Origin: Blasia pusilla
Lineage: Eukaryota; Marchantiophyta; Marchantiopsida; Blasiales
Direction: 5' to 3'
Length of the DNA: 64,000 bases
Assembly: GCA_050084515.1 (NCBI GenBank)
Contig: CM114272.1
Coordinates: 20,212,001-20,276,000, forward strand
Positions 32,761 to 44,829 of this stretch are shown in pieces; the first letter of the stretch is position 1; every line of letters starts with the position of its first letter. The notes below the pieces were generated by a model. It did no database searches and was not told where the DNA came from. It saw only the letters and a list, made by a program, of their open reading frames with translations. The position numbers and the translations under genes were made by a program.

Positions 32761-34110
32761 AGCTAATCAACAAGCCGGGGAAAGACAATGTCATTCCAGA
32801 TGTGTTAAGTCGCAAGGATGAGCATATGCTATCGATGACACAAGTCTTGAGAGCAATGTTCCGTAATGAAACAAACCTAGAAAGAAGGATTCGTGAAGGA
32901 TACATGAAGGATGCGCAAGTGAGTGAAAACCCTGGGAAGTTGAAGCGAGGCGAGAAGGTGGCCAATCTAAGTTTGAGGCACGGCTTTCTAAGGTTTAAGC
33001 AGATCATGATCTATGTGGGCCAAGACAAGCTACAGACCAAAGTGATTGTGGAATGTCATGATCGACCTTTGGCAGGACATGAAGGGGAGAAATCCACTCT
33101 TGCTATTTTGGCAAAGAGGTTATTCTAGCCCACCACGAAGGAAGATGTTGCTCAATATGTGAAGACTGCGTGACCTATTAGGCGAACAAAGTTTCTTATG
33201 CAAACAAGTAAGGCTTACTTCGTCCTTTTCCGATCCCGTAGGGACCCTTGCAAAGCATTAGCATGGATTTCATTACGAGTCTTCCGAAATCTGAGGGATA
33301 CAACCCTATACTTATGATAGTTGATCGGATTAGCAAGTTGGGAGGTTTGTGCCGACGAGAGATTCTGCGACGGCCTACACGACTTCCCGAGTGTTCCTCG
33401 ATGGTTGGTGGCAAGCTCAAGGATTTCCTATGAGCATTGTGTCCAATCGAGATCGGAAGTTTACCAGTGCCTTTTGGAAACATCTATTCTTGAGGTTCAG
33501 GACCAAACTCCGCTTTAGTACGGCCTTCCATCCTCAAACACATGGGCAAACGGAAAAACTAAACTCGGTCGTGAACCAGTACTTAAGGAACTACGTGAAT
33601 GTAGACCAAAGAGATTGGGCAAAGTGGCTAAGTATGGCTGAGTATCGTTACAACTCCACCAAGAATTTTGCAACCGAAGAATCTCCGTTTCTTTTGGCGT
33701 ATCAAAGAGAATCAGAAGGGCCTCTTGACTTGGCCCTTTCGAGGGGTGCTACATTGGCACGGACTCATTAAGAAAGCTGGAATGTTTGTTAGTGAAAATG
33801 CAGGAACCAGAAGAGCGAGTGCGGATAAGTCTTGCCAAGGCTCAAATAAGGTATGTAAAGCATGCTAACAAAAGTCGGTGCCAAATGAGTTTCCAAGTTG
33901 GGGAACAAGTGTGGTTGAGTGTAAAGAATCTCACTCTTTCGAATAAATTATCCGCAAAATTTTCAACCAAATATGTTGGACTATATGTGATCAAGGCAAA
34001 GTTGTTTGAGGATATGTACACATAGGAGTTGCCAAACAAGTTTAAGATTCACCAGACCCTCCATGTGTCATTATTGAAAAGTGTCTTCAAGACAATCTGC
34101 ATCTGGAATG
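32748..34110 (+). pseudogene. Gypsy integrase and C-terminal tail, broken
   Basis: PGKDNVIPDVLSRKDE ends the RNase H linker. The HHCC region (VECHDRPLAGHEGEKST) is followed by a stop at 33126. The core holds all three acidic residues: [25 protein letters not shown] and HPQTHGQTEKLN. Then come EYRYNSTKNFATEESPF, a frameshift, and a tail RVRISLAKAQIRYVKHAN...FQVGEQVWLSVKNLTL ending with LHVSLLK. Several stops and two shifts inactivate it. Confidence 0.87.
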
Positions 34111-34232
34111 AAGGATTGTGTTGAGATCACAACAAGTCATCATAAATGAGGAACTAGAGTTTGAGGTGGAGACCATTCTGCGTTCCAAACGTAGAGCCGT
34201 ATTAGATGGTAGAGCTTGCTCAGGAGAGGATA

Positions 34233-34326
34233 TTGTCTCCTTTGTCATCATCATACCTCCTTTGTCTCTTCTTTCTCTCCCAACCCATATCTCCTTATTT
34301 AGAAATAAAAAGAAATAAATATTCCA

Positions 34327-34372
<46 letters not shown>

Positions 34373-34373
34373 A
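34233..34373 (+). repeat. Foldback left arm with (TC)n
   Basis: The TTGTCTCCTTTGTCATCATC stretch through to the TC tract (34329-34369) is nearly identical to the reverse complement of 36073-36220. Together they form arms of about 140 bases around a 1.7-kb interior. Confidence 0.8.
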
Positions 34374-36068
34374 AGCTCCAAAGTCTTGGGTAAAAAATTT
34401 GGAGCTCCATTGAGATGATAAAGTGCTATATAGTCTTTCAACTTCTTTTTTTGTTGGTATTATTCATATTTCCTTTGGTTCTACCTCCAAAACTTTTTCC
34501 AACCGTTGGATTGGGGCCTCCTCACATCCTTCTCTCCAATTATAATTCGGAAAAATTCAGTCTTTTTGAGCACCAACACTTTCGACATCTAGGCTTAAAA
34601 TGAAATCTACCATTTAGAAACTCAAAGTTCTTGGATGCTTCATGTTCTTTTAGCATCTAATATAAATATGAATATATAGTTGGGATAATTAAACAAGTCA
34701 TGGGCTACGCCATGTCATTGATATAATCATACTTTGAGTCATTTTGTGCATAATGTATTAATTTTCAAGTCTTAAAAATTGTGGTTTATCTCTTAGTGAA
34801 ATAACAAGGGATAACGTCATAGGGGGACCATTTCTTCCTTGACATGCTTTTGATATATATTGAAAATTAGAAATAATTTTGGTAATTTTAGATCCCATAT
34901 GAGCCATTGCTTATTTCTCGGCACACTATTTTGTACAACGTGTAATGTTGCCATTTTTTGTGCTCAACTTTTTGAGCACCTTTTTTAATATTAAGTTTCT
35001 TTCTCCTTGCAGAAAAATGCGTACCAAATATTGACATCTAATATTTTTAAATAGGGTTAAATGAGAAAGTTCCACATATGTTATGCCTTAACTTTATGAC
35101 AATCTCAATATGTGATTTACAAAGAGGCCTCTTCAAATATCCTCCATGTTGTGGAAAACCACTCAAATATCATACATTTATTAAATTATTAGATTATGAC
35201 TCCAATCTTATTTTAAGTTTTTTAGATATAAAAATGATAAGTGTACTTTTGAAGACAATATTTTTTCTTTGTTTCTTCACCTTGTGCAATGTGTGGCTCG
35301 ACCGTGATCTTTTTACCTACAAATTTCCATCATCAACAACCAAATGACTTGTTCACTCTTGAATGTATTTCGATTAATTTCCTAGCATCACATAGGATCA
35401 TTCACATTTAATCTTATCTTCTCCTTTGTATTCTACTTTACATTCTTATTTTTTCTTGTGTGGTTGTTAATACCATTTTATATTATTATAGGTGACTTCA
35501 TTATTATTGCTAAATTGGCTTCTTGTGCCACATGTCTTAGGATTTCCAAAATCATTGGCTAGGCTATAATTCAATTTCAATGGGAGAGGATGAGGAAATA
35601 TATAATTTTTTTCATATGGAGTAGGAGAGAAGGAGAAGTTTTTGCTTAGGGGATGCTTTATAGGGGATTAATTAAAAAAATGCTACAATTTGAATTGGGG
35701 ATGAGAGGATAAGAGAGATACGTGACAAATTTTCAACACGTGAAGCAAGATGAGATAGAGAAGGAGAAGATGATGGTAGTATACAAAACAAATGTATTGG
35801 ACTTCCTCCAACCCTCTCCATTAGAAGTATGGATAGGGCTTGGAGTTTAGACCTATCCTACATTATAGAGAAAATAAGAAAGCCCATTAACCTTCCTTCC
35901 ACTCTCTTTATTCATCAAGACAATAGAGGTAATAAGACAATAGAGATAGAGAGAGTTCGTATTTATCCCTGCATACACTCTTCCATGAAAAGGGTTAGGG
36001 ATATGACCAACCTTGCGTCACCCTGTAGACTCAATTCCTTTGGAAAGAGGAAGGTTGGATCCTTCCCA

Positions 36069-36072
<4 letters not shown>
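34374..36072. other. Foldback interior, AT-rich, no gene
   Basis: No domain or long ORF. Only short AT-rich frames (for example 35078-35347) are open. Confidence 0.5.
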
Positions 36073-36129
<57 letters not shown>

Positions 36130-36220
36130 GAATATTTATTCTTTTTATTTCTAAATAAGGAGATATGGGTTGGGAGAGAAAGAAGAGACAAAGGAGGTAT
36201 GATGATGACAAAGGAGACAA
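36073..36220 (-). repeat. Foldback right arm with (GA)n
   Basis: The GA tract is 36074-36124, followed by the complement of the left arm. Flanks are GGATA on the left and GGATT on the right, a weak hint of a short target-site duplication. Confidence 0.75.
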
Positions 36221-37740
36221 GGATTTTAGGAATAATGCACTACATTATCTATACTATTTTCATTATTATAGATAGATTAGGGAGTGTGTTAATTTCAATC
36301 ACTAAGATGCATACCGACTCAACTAATATACATTTCATTATTTAATAAAGGAAGGAGGGTATCATATGATAAGAATATTATCCAAGAAATGGAACTCACT
36401 TCATAAAGAAATTATGAGGTATCATAACACATTTTGTATAAAGGAAACAAAGTGAATGATAAATTTACATGTTGCCATCTATGAATGAAAAAATTAATGG
36501 TTTAAACTTATATCTATATCAAATTTAAACTATCATTTTTGATTTTTTTTAATAATTTTATAATTAGATATATATATATATATATATAAAGGTATAATAT
36601 GATTGTGATATGTGCTTGGGATTTTTTGGAGATGTAATATTTTTAAGATTTATAAAAAAATAAGTTATTTTAAAAGTAAAAGAAGGAATATCTTTTAAAA
36701 TTGTAGAAATCATACAAATTATCATTGTAAGAATTTAACATCCATCATTGATTGAATTAGGGGTTTAATTACATGAGGAAAGCATATTCGAACAAGAAAG
36801 AAAATTTATAAATGTAATATTGTCTCTTAGGTAAAGGAAATATCAGAAATCATGTAATTTTATTTAAATATATATGAATGTAAAACTTAATGATTTCACG
36901 AATATTATAATTATACATAAATAATAATAAAATTATTAGAAACGCTCTCATAAAATTGATGTTGTCATATCATTCATAATTTCATATGGAATTTTTTAAA
37001 ATAATTATATATATATATAAAGGTATAATATGATTGTTGTGATTCTATGAAATTGCATGATGTTTTGTCTCTTGCCTTTCATAGAATAATTGAGATATTT
37101 TTTGAGTATAAATGTTCTTAGTTGGAGATATATCCACAATGTGAAGGACATCTTCACAATTTTACAAGGAATTTTTGGAAGTGGGACAACATATGTAGAA
37201 AGTAAAATTTCGCGTGGTCAATTCTATTTCTAAAATAACCATGGAAAAGGGTCTCATTAAAAGCCAAGGTCAAGAGTATGTGTTTAATAGTAATATGACA
37301 GATAAAATACATTGATTTGAGGGTTCAAGTAAGTTGATGTTTGAATTTTAGGGATTTCTTCCACACACTCCCCATTAAGTTGGACTCTTTCCATAGCCTC
37401 TAGTGGAATTTACATACAAAATATTTTCTACAAGTTTGCAAGAGTTCCTTGTAAAATTGGAAAGAGCTCCAAACTTGGATTTGGTGGTTAGGTGGAAATA
37501 TTTTAAGTTTAATATGTGTTGAAATATTTGTTGAACAACTTTTTAATGATAAGAAAATCATTTGTTGAACAACTTTTTAATAAAATCAGATTTTTAGAAA
37601 CTATAAAGTGCATATTTATGGCCCTTACATGTAAGCTTCGTTTGTTTCTTGGCTGGGTAGGCTATCCAACACATCACCTTGGCTTGTGTGATTCTATACA
37701 TCGTAAGATGAAATTTTTTTATGGAGATATGTATTTCCAT
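36221..37740. other. AT-rich region with a duplicated TA-rich motif
   Basis: A TA run then AAAGGTATAATATGATTGT occurs near 36568-36606 and again near 37003-37040. No gene is supported. 37516-37746 is open on the plus strand but has no domain. Confidence 0.5.
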
Positions 37741-38210
37741 CCGTGAGAAGTTAATGTGACCTTAACAAGGTTTCATGGTGTGAAATGTAACTTAATTCGT
37801 GAGAAGTAAATATGACCCATTCTAATCTCATCCATCGAGTACAAAATTTCCAGGTTCGTGTGATTTTAAACACTAATTTTCTAGGTTCATGTGTGCACAC
37901 TTTTGTAAGACCCATGTGGCCTTAACAAAATTTGTGTGACTTTATAGAATACAAATTTTCTAGGTTTGTGTGTGTAAATATCCGTGTGACCTTAAAAAAA
38001 AATTGTGTGATTTTAATTTCAAATTTTAATAGGAACTTTTTAATTTTTGAGGTTTTGTGTGACCTATGACTTAATGAAGATTCTAATCTCACTTAGATTC
38101 TTATGAATCTGCACACACCCTTGACTACTAAATTTCTAATTTTCCTAAGTTTGTTAGTCTAGCCTTAACAAAGTTTGTGTGACCTGAATTTATATGTAGA
38201 TTAACTTTGT
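37741..38210 (+). repeat. Degenerate minisatellite (GTGTGACCTTAACAAA...TTTGTGTGA)
   Basis: The phrase TGTGACCTTAACAA, or close variants, recurs near 37755, 37915, 37990 and 38165, often with AAATTTTCTAGGTTYGTGTG between (near 37845, 37878, 37950). Unit length is irregular, about 70-90 bases. Confidence 0.6.
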
Positions 38211-40274
38211 TATTCACATAGTTTACCCATTCCAATCCATTAAAAACGCCCCATAGTGGTTTTAAAAGAGATGTCCTCCAGGGTTTAGAGAGGAAAAGAA
38301 AGATGATTTTTAATGAAGAGATGGGAATGTGCGGAGATGGGACAAGGATATTAAGAAGAAGGAGGTGGTTTAGAGAGGAAGAGAATGAATGGGGTAAGAA
38401 TATGGGGTTGAGGACATTATAACTAGTACCATAAGGAAACTATGGAAGAAAAGCATGAAGAATCTTCTTCAGGCACCATGAATAGATGCTATTTTGAGAT
38501 CACTAGGATATATCCGAAGGAGGCCCCTAATTGATGACACTTTGTTTCTGGTTTTCTTGACAAGGGTTTACCCGTGCACCTTAAGAACATATTAGTGGCG
38601 CTTATGGAGCATAAATTTGCTGGAAGGCATAATAGATGGTAATGATAAGTTTGATTAGTGCAAAAAAAAATCTCAGCTCGATACAAATAAACTCTTATTT
38701 TGGAATTTCCTACTCTAGCTGTAATTGATGGGATAGGATCTTGTGATCTACACCAAAAGGTGGCAGACTTGAGCTATTCTACTTAAAAACACTCTTCGAT
38801 TGGAATCCTACTCTCAACTAAACATATAAAACATTCATTATGAAATCACATTCTTCACTAGCAAAATCTATAGTATTACGCTAGGATGGGTTTCGATTTG
38901 TGTAGAGTCTAGTTGTTTGACATATGTGACATGGTATTAAGAATTGTTTTCTCACAAAAACAATTTTTAATGGGGAAAATGATTTTAGGAATATGATGAT
39001 TATATGGAATAAAATTCTAACTCGTCACATGACACAAGTTTTGCGCTAGTAGAAGTGATGATGAAGTCATATTATGAACTCTACAAATAAAATCAAGATC
39101 AAGGGCTACTACCCATGTGAATTTTCATGGGTTGTGAAATCCCAAGAAAGTTTTTCATATTGAAATTGTATGGTTTAGACTAAACTCACATTCTTGGGAC
39201 CATATATCAGTCATAAATTTTCCCAAGAGTAAGGGCCATGGTTGCAAAAAAAGAAGAAGTGTGGACATGTCCATGGAAAATGGATTGCAAGAGGTGGGAC
39301 CCACACATATTGTTTATGATGGAAGGTAGGGCAAAGGTGAGTGAGACAATAAGGGGGAAGGAAGTGGGGAAGAAACGGGAAAGTATGGAACACGAAGGCA
39401 AGTGGAGGGAATGAGAAAGAAGGGGAAGGTGTGGCCCACATGGACAAGTCCTTCCATAAGACGAACGTAAGTCCATGAACATGGACATGTCCGCTGACAC
39501 ACACTTTTTCTATAGAGAACCTTGGTTAGTGCCGCCTTCCATGGGCCAACATCAAAGATCAAAGTTGATTATAGCTGATGAATTTGAATCCTACAAAGTA
39601 CATCAAGTTGTGGGCGGCCACAATCAGCAATTTTATAGGATTGCGTAATTTATGAGGCCCTAAAATTTAGGGCGCAAGAGAAGAGTTGTGTAGTCACACG
39701 CTAGCAAAGGTGTTAAGCCCGATACGAATCCATAAGGAGCCAAACATTCATTTTTTCAATTAGAGATGTAGGTAGATGAACCTACTTGATGGTGCAAGTG
39801 AAAAGCGGGTGGAAATTCCGTCGGCGGTCTAGCGTGGTGGTTCCGATCAAACAATATTTTGTTGGGGGTTGCAGTCGACTCTAAAGAAACTTCCACACGA
39901 GGCGGCTCTAAGGGCCAGATCCCATATGCACCAGGAACTAATGACCATAGAGGATCGCCAATTTTTCTTTTCGACGCAAAAACGACCCAACTATAGCCAG
40001 AAGTAGTTATTAGGAACCAAAATATTTTATCACTTGATCTAATGGAAAACTAGTTTGGACATCCTAACTACTTTTTTGTTCATTATCTAACCACCGCATA
40101 GTGTCATGAGTTGAATTTTTCAATTAAGGAGCCTAACAATACGTCTTACAAGCCAATTACCAAATTAGGTTGTGAGATTTGGCGGCTTGTGGTCGAAAAT
40201 GGTGAGAAGATTAGGTTATGAGATTTCATGGCAGGAAAGGCCCAACCACACATGTTCGCATTAGCTTACCCTTT
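38211..40274. other. AT-rich region, no gene; one possible MITE
   Basis: No domain in any ORF. At 39257-39500 GGACATGTCCATG appears near one end and CATGGACATGTCC near the other, giving a possible foldback of about 240 bases. The overlapping minus-strand ORFs at 39207-39562 fall in it and look spurious. Confidence 0.4.
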
Positions 40275-40280
40275 CATTAG

Positions 40281-40607
40281 GGGGTGTCAAAGATTACCCC
40301 GGATAGAATCGCCCGGGTGAAGGTGAGATGGCAGAGACTAGCCCTGATTTCATTTTGGAAGAAGAGGGGGCGGGAAATTTGCAAGGAGACGCATTGAAGA
40401 GTCCGGAACTACTTTGGACTCGCAAACCCTCGCATTTCTCACCAAAAACCGGAAGGAAAAGAGAGTAGCGGGGAATTAGGAACTTCCCCGGAGTACCCAA
40501 ACGGGAAGTTGAGAAGATACTCGTTTTTTAGCATAGGAGATACCCATTTTTTGAGCCGGCAATTCCAAGTGCTCAAGAATCCATGGATAAGAGATCTTTG
40601 ACACCCC
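40281..40607. mobile_element. Candidate MITE with 14-15 bp terminal inverted repeats
   Basis: The GGGGTGTCAAAGAT end on the left (to 40294) is exactly mirrored by ATCTTTGACACCCC on the right (from 40594). TA lies outside each end. The size (about 327 bases), lack of coding and TA flanks fit a non-autonomous DNA transposon. Superfamily uncertain. It overlaps the 3' part of a minus-strand ORF at 40439-40891. Confidence 0.6.
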
Positions 40608-41945
40608 CTATTATCACTCCCACTAACCTCCCGCCCGTCCATTCGGCCCTTCAATGACGTAGAAGATGTGACATGGGAAATCTCCGTAGGCTTTACGGCT
40701 GAAAGAGCAATTCCATGTTTTGTGAGTGCGCGCTGTGAGGAGCATATGTTTTTAGGGAGCACGGTGCTCCGCTGCAAAGGCAAAGGCTCGTAGGGGTAGC
40801 GCAATCCGAAACTATCTTCCTGCGATGCTGATGACCTCAACAGACGCCTCGTTGAAGCTTCGGGTTCGGGAGGATGCTGTGAAGACCTCACCGAGCAGCT
40901 CGGGGAATCATGAGCTCGAGAATGACGCCACCGTCAGGATTTCACGATTGAAAAGCCCGTCGCAACGGTGCGCGCTGGTCCAGGTGGAAGGGGTTGCGCG
41001 ATCGCACAGAAATCACGAGAATCCTCCGGTGTCCAAGAGTTGGGGCGGGTGTGATGCCGCAACTCGTAAGATCGCAACCGCATCGGCCCAATGACCATCC
41101 GTGCTCTGCAAATCAGTCCAAAAGCTCCGACGTGCTGGGGGTCGGTACGTCTGTCTACATGGCGTCGAGATCGCCGCGGCAGAACCGGAAGTCGAGGAGG
41201 AGCGACAACAGGGAATCGAATAGAACGGTTCGCAGGCAGTTCGATGTGCCGACGAAGTGTGATTTCGGAGCTCACCGGGGGAAAAGAAGCCAGAAATAAA
41301 GGAGGTGGGCGAACCGTCGGACGCAGAAAGAGTGGCCAAGTTCAAAGAAGGGGGAACTCAAAAGAGTCAGGAAGGCACACCCGGGCCGGGGCAAACGAAA
41401 AGGGGAAGAAGAAGCGGAAGTTGCTTCTACAGTTCCCGGTCGTAATCCCGTAGCTCTGCGGGAGGCGTACGCATCTGAAACCCCGCAGCTTAGAGGACAC
41501 ATGACATCATTTTTCTTTCTTTCTCTCCTTCCATGGAAGAAGCGATGGATACCTTTGTCCGCCTCCGCCGGCGAACGAATCCTTCCAGCTGCCAGTCGTT
41601 CGATCGCGGACGCTAAATCCTCGGTGGACTCTGCGGAGCCATGCGTTTTTCCTCATGTTTGTTGGATTTCCGCTTGACTGATCTTCGCGCGCTCGCAGGT
41701 CGCAGGTGTTGAAACCGGCCGCGGCTGCGACGACGCATCCGAGCTTCGGCTGATTCGTTCGGCTCGGGGCATTAGCCTCGGCTGCGCAAGTCAAGCGCTC
41801 TGGAGTCTGGACTCCAGAGAGGAGAACGCTCCGCGCCGTCCGGGAGGGGCTTTCAAAACGCAGACTTCGGTGTGTTCCGCGACTCCTTTCTGCCGTTCCA
41901 TTGCGTCTCCCTTTTATCATCATCAGAAGAGTGCTATTTGTTTAG
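40608..41945 (-). other. GC- and CpG-rich island, possible gene remnant
   Basis: This is the only island besides the APS region with strong CpG content. Minus-strand ORFs at 41923-41507, 41345-41013 and 40891 to about 40612 are Ser/Arg-rich. The last one (MRSSQHPPEPEASTRRLL...) has a transit-peptide flavour and ends near a GAG|GTTAGT donor-like site. I recognise no conserved domain. It may be a first exon and promoter of a displaced gene, or chance. Confidence 0.3.
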
Positions 41946-43127
41946 TTTAGCGCCAAATGGATGTGGATTCTCTCGGTTCTCCATCGGGTGACATACCCAA
42001 AAGGATCCGACTTCCTAACGTGCACTCACTACTAGTCGATGTTCGTCATTCCTTTTCATTCTAGATTAGTTAGATGGGACTAAGCTCGTTGGTATTGCAT
42101 AGGTGGCTATGATGAAGACAACTCCAAGCGTTCGTGGAAGAGAGGATTGTGGCGCATTATAATATTCGTTTGGGGTTCTGAATATGCTCCATCTCCTAAC
42201 ATTCCTCCTAAGTTCATGGAGGGTGTATTTACATCAATTTTTAACGGTAGGGTAGAGGTAGGTTGCGTCACTACTTCATCACGTTTAAGGTTTATGGATA
42301 AGTGGACGATTTTGTTTCATATATATCATTAAGAGATATTTTTCTTTCTTTGACAAACAATGGTGGGGCGAAACAAAAATATTCCCCTCCCAAGAAGATA
42401 AGTGCAATATGAGTTCAACCCTTTTGCTACCCTAAGCCTTTTTGCAAAAACATTTGTATCCGCCCAAATGACACATTTCAAAGATTTTGGAGGAATGAAG
42501 AAGATGTCCTCCCTCAATAATAAAGCTTGCGACATAAGTGAATTTTTGGCATTTGGGGATTAGGATGGATCGACCCTTATCCTTTAGTCACCTTGGTTAG
42601 GAAGTAAATGAAATTTGGGTGGGACACTATGAAACCGACTTCTCACAAGTTTTCCAATGCCACCTTATTCATCATAAACGTATATTCAGTTAAGCCACTA
42701 CGACCTCAAACATGGAGAACTCAATCAAGTTCTAAGTTAGGTTATAGTCTCTTTGGGAGTTCTCCATGTTTGAGGTTTGTAGAATTTGAGTTCTTCTCAA
42801 GTTCTACAATGCATTTGATCATGCTCTTCCATGTCACAACCATCATCGTCCAAGATACCCATCAAGGCTTGTGTCTCGCTTTTGCAACTCATGTCTCGCT
42901 CATGAAACTCCGACACGTTTTTATTCTAGAGTGGGCCTACTAGAGACTCAATGTTCGACGTTGGCACGCATTTGGTTCTAAGGGTTGTAAAATCTGTCTA
43001 GGATAAGCCCAAACATTGGTCATCCAACACTTAGTCCTCCTCTATATGCTTATCCAAATTCATTTATTCTCCTCATATATATATATATATGTCTTCGATC
43101 TCCTCTTTGTATACGTCTTAAGAATAT
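41946..43127. other. Spacer with a 20-bp stem hairpin, no gene
   Basis: ORFs at 42147-42943 lack domains. A TA repeat is at 43078-43090. The hairpin at 42703-42776 is listed separately. Confidence 0.5.
42703..42776. repeat. Perfect 20-bp inverted repeat, 34-base loop
   Basis: ACCTCAAACATGGAGAACTC (42703-42722) and GAGTTCTCCATGTTTGAGGT (42757-42776) are exact reverse complements. Stem and loop size are compatible with a small foldback or a miRNA-like precursor; nothing in the sequence shows transcription. Confidence 0.85.
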
Positions 43128-43720
43128 TATCACATCTTAGTTAGCCGACAATTAGAGTCCTACCGCATCGAAGACATAGAGGATCAATGGGCATTTTGGG
43201 TGTAACTTTGTCCTCACTTGTCAAATGAGGTTCATAACAAGTCCTCTGTGTCCTGAGCCTTTTTTCTGACAATTTCCCTTCTTTGCTATTTTCGGTCAAG
43301 TGACCTGTTCACCGAGTCAACGGTTACTCGGTAACATGTGCTCGCATGTTACCGTTGAAGAGTGTACTTTTTAGGAAAGAGCTTTTTGGCTCTTCCCAAG
43401 GCTATAGAAGGAAAAATGAGGTCTCAATAAAAAGCGGGTGATAGAAAGCCCCTCAGGAATACCAAAAAAAGGAAGATTCAAAGAGTCAAGTACGTGAAGG
43501 CCATAATCGGCCGAGAGGCTATAAAAGAGGGAGAGATAACTATAGGCTATACAAGAGGGAGGGATGAATTTCTCAAGCCATCTTTCTCATGTCGGGTCTA
43601 TGAAGCACCTCTCTTGCTTGTCTATGTAGGAACTAGGATGCTAGCGTCCGGATTCCCTCGTAGCAGAGGGTGGATGTGGCTCAATATGCCGATGTAGATT
43701 CGATAATGGAGTTGGCTGTG
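43128..43720 (+). repeat. Solo LTR, family S, copy 3 (inverted)
   Basis: Starts TATCACATCTTAGTTAGCCG, a mutated version of TGTCACATCTGAGTAGCCG. It contains the GTTACTCGGTAACATG region, the GAGCTTTTTGGCTCTTCCC hairpin (43378-43400), TTTCTCATGTCGGG, GCTAGCGTCCGGATTC and CCGATGTAGATTC, all reverse complements of the 2.9-3.4 kb copy. It is the most diverged of the three. Confidence 0.7.
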
Positions 43721-44820
43721 TGAGTTTTTTTTAACCTTGATTTTTTTGTAGTCTCTATATATATTCATGAGTTCATTTTTTTACGTATGTGGATCTACTC
43801 GGATGTTGGGAAGATCGGTGTTATGTGCCTGTGACCAACGATGTGGATTTTGTAAGGATGTGTATGCGTACCAAAATATAAATAAATAATTATTTTAATG
43901 CATTACCTGAAAAAAATTGCATTGCAATCTTCCAACTATGTATTGAATCCCCAAAATCATGTACGACTTTATTGAAAAACAAACATATTTAGTTACAACG
44001 AATTTTAAGCATAAGGTTCCAATGATCACAAATCATGTTACTTTCATCTCCAAGTACTAACGCATATACTTTTCTTGCATCCATTTGGAGTTCATGTAAA
44101 AATTATTGAGAGAATTGCAAATAAGCCTCTACAATCTAGGTTGCCTCGTTTATATAGTAGCCCTTCCACTTGTTGGCCTTGTGTCTCAAATGCAGATGTA
44201 CCTTGTTTTCCTTCCGAATCATATTTATTTCTTGAATCTCCGAATAATATCTATTTCTTGAAATTCCAAATAATTCTATTTCTTGATTCTTCAAATCATA
44301 TGTATTTCTTGACTCGTGTTGTGGTTGCATTGGTTGCTATGTATGTCCTATTTGATTTGATTATGTGAGTTGATTCACTATTCGCGGAAGGAGCAATGCT
44401 TGCTCAATTTCCCTACGCGTGTTATTGATAAATCGGGTGTTGTTGGAGGTAAGCACCCTATAGCATTTGAACCTTCTTGAGTGCAGAAAAATGTACTATT
44501 CTCCCCTACTTTGGAGAAGGAAGCGGATGCGGACGTGAGTTTACTACCATTCTAATGGAGGAGTGAGTGGAAGCGCAAGTGAAAGTGAGGCGAAGGCGGG
44601 ATGGTGATACAAAATATGATCGTAGTCAACCACCATGAAGGAGGGGGGACCAAAGGAAGAATTTGCAATACATTTCATAATTTGTGCAATTGCAATTTCT
44701 TGTAAAAGTTTGTGTCGGCTCATGATCCATTCTTCATGTTCAATAGCTTGGATTCACTACCCAAAAATTGATGCGATTGTGAGTAAAAGCTTTACCTCTC
44801 TCTTTCTCTAATGTTGTCAT
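43721..44820. other. Spacer, no gene seen
   Basis: The plus-strand ORF 44075-44368 contains a short tandem pattern (SPNNIYFLKFQIILFLDSSNHMYFL) coming from repeated AATC(N)TATTTCTTGA units near 44213-44312. No known domain. Confidence 0.45.
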
Positions 44821-44829
44821 CTTTGGTCA

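Larger units (their letters stand above)
29780..34130 (+). mobile_element. Ty3/Gypsy retrotransposon internal region, degraded
   Basis: The order is gag, CCHC knuckle, protease, RT, RNase H, integrase, the Ty3/Gypsy order. Stops and frameshifts split every gene. It appears to have inserted into the Copia remnant to its left. The right end is ragged: no polypurine tract or 3' LTR is recognisable, and the foldback at 34233 follows. Confidence 0.9.

Noticed and set aside
39207-39562. Three overlapping minus-strand ORFs
   Set aside because: All three frames open at once in purine-biased DNA; the stretch looks like a foldback repeat.
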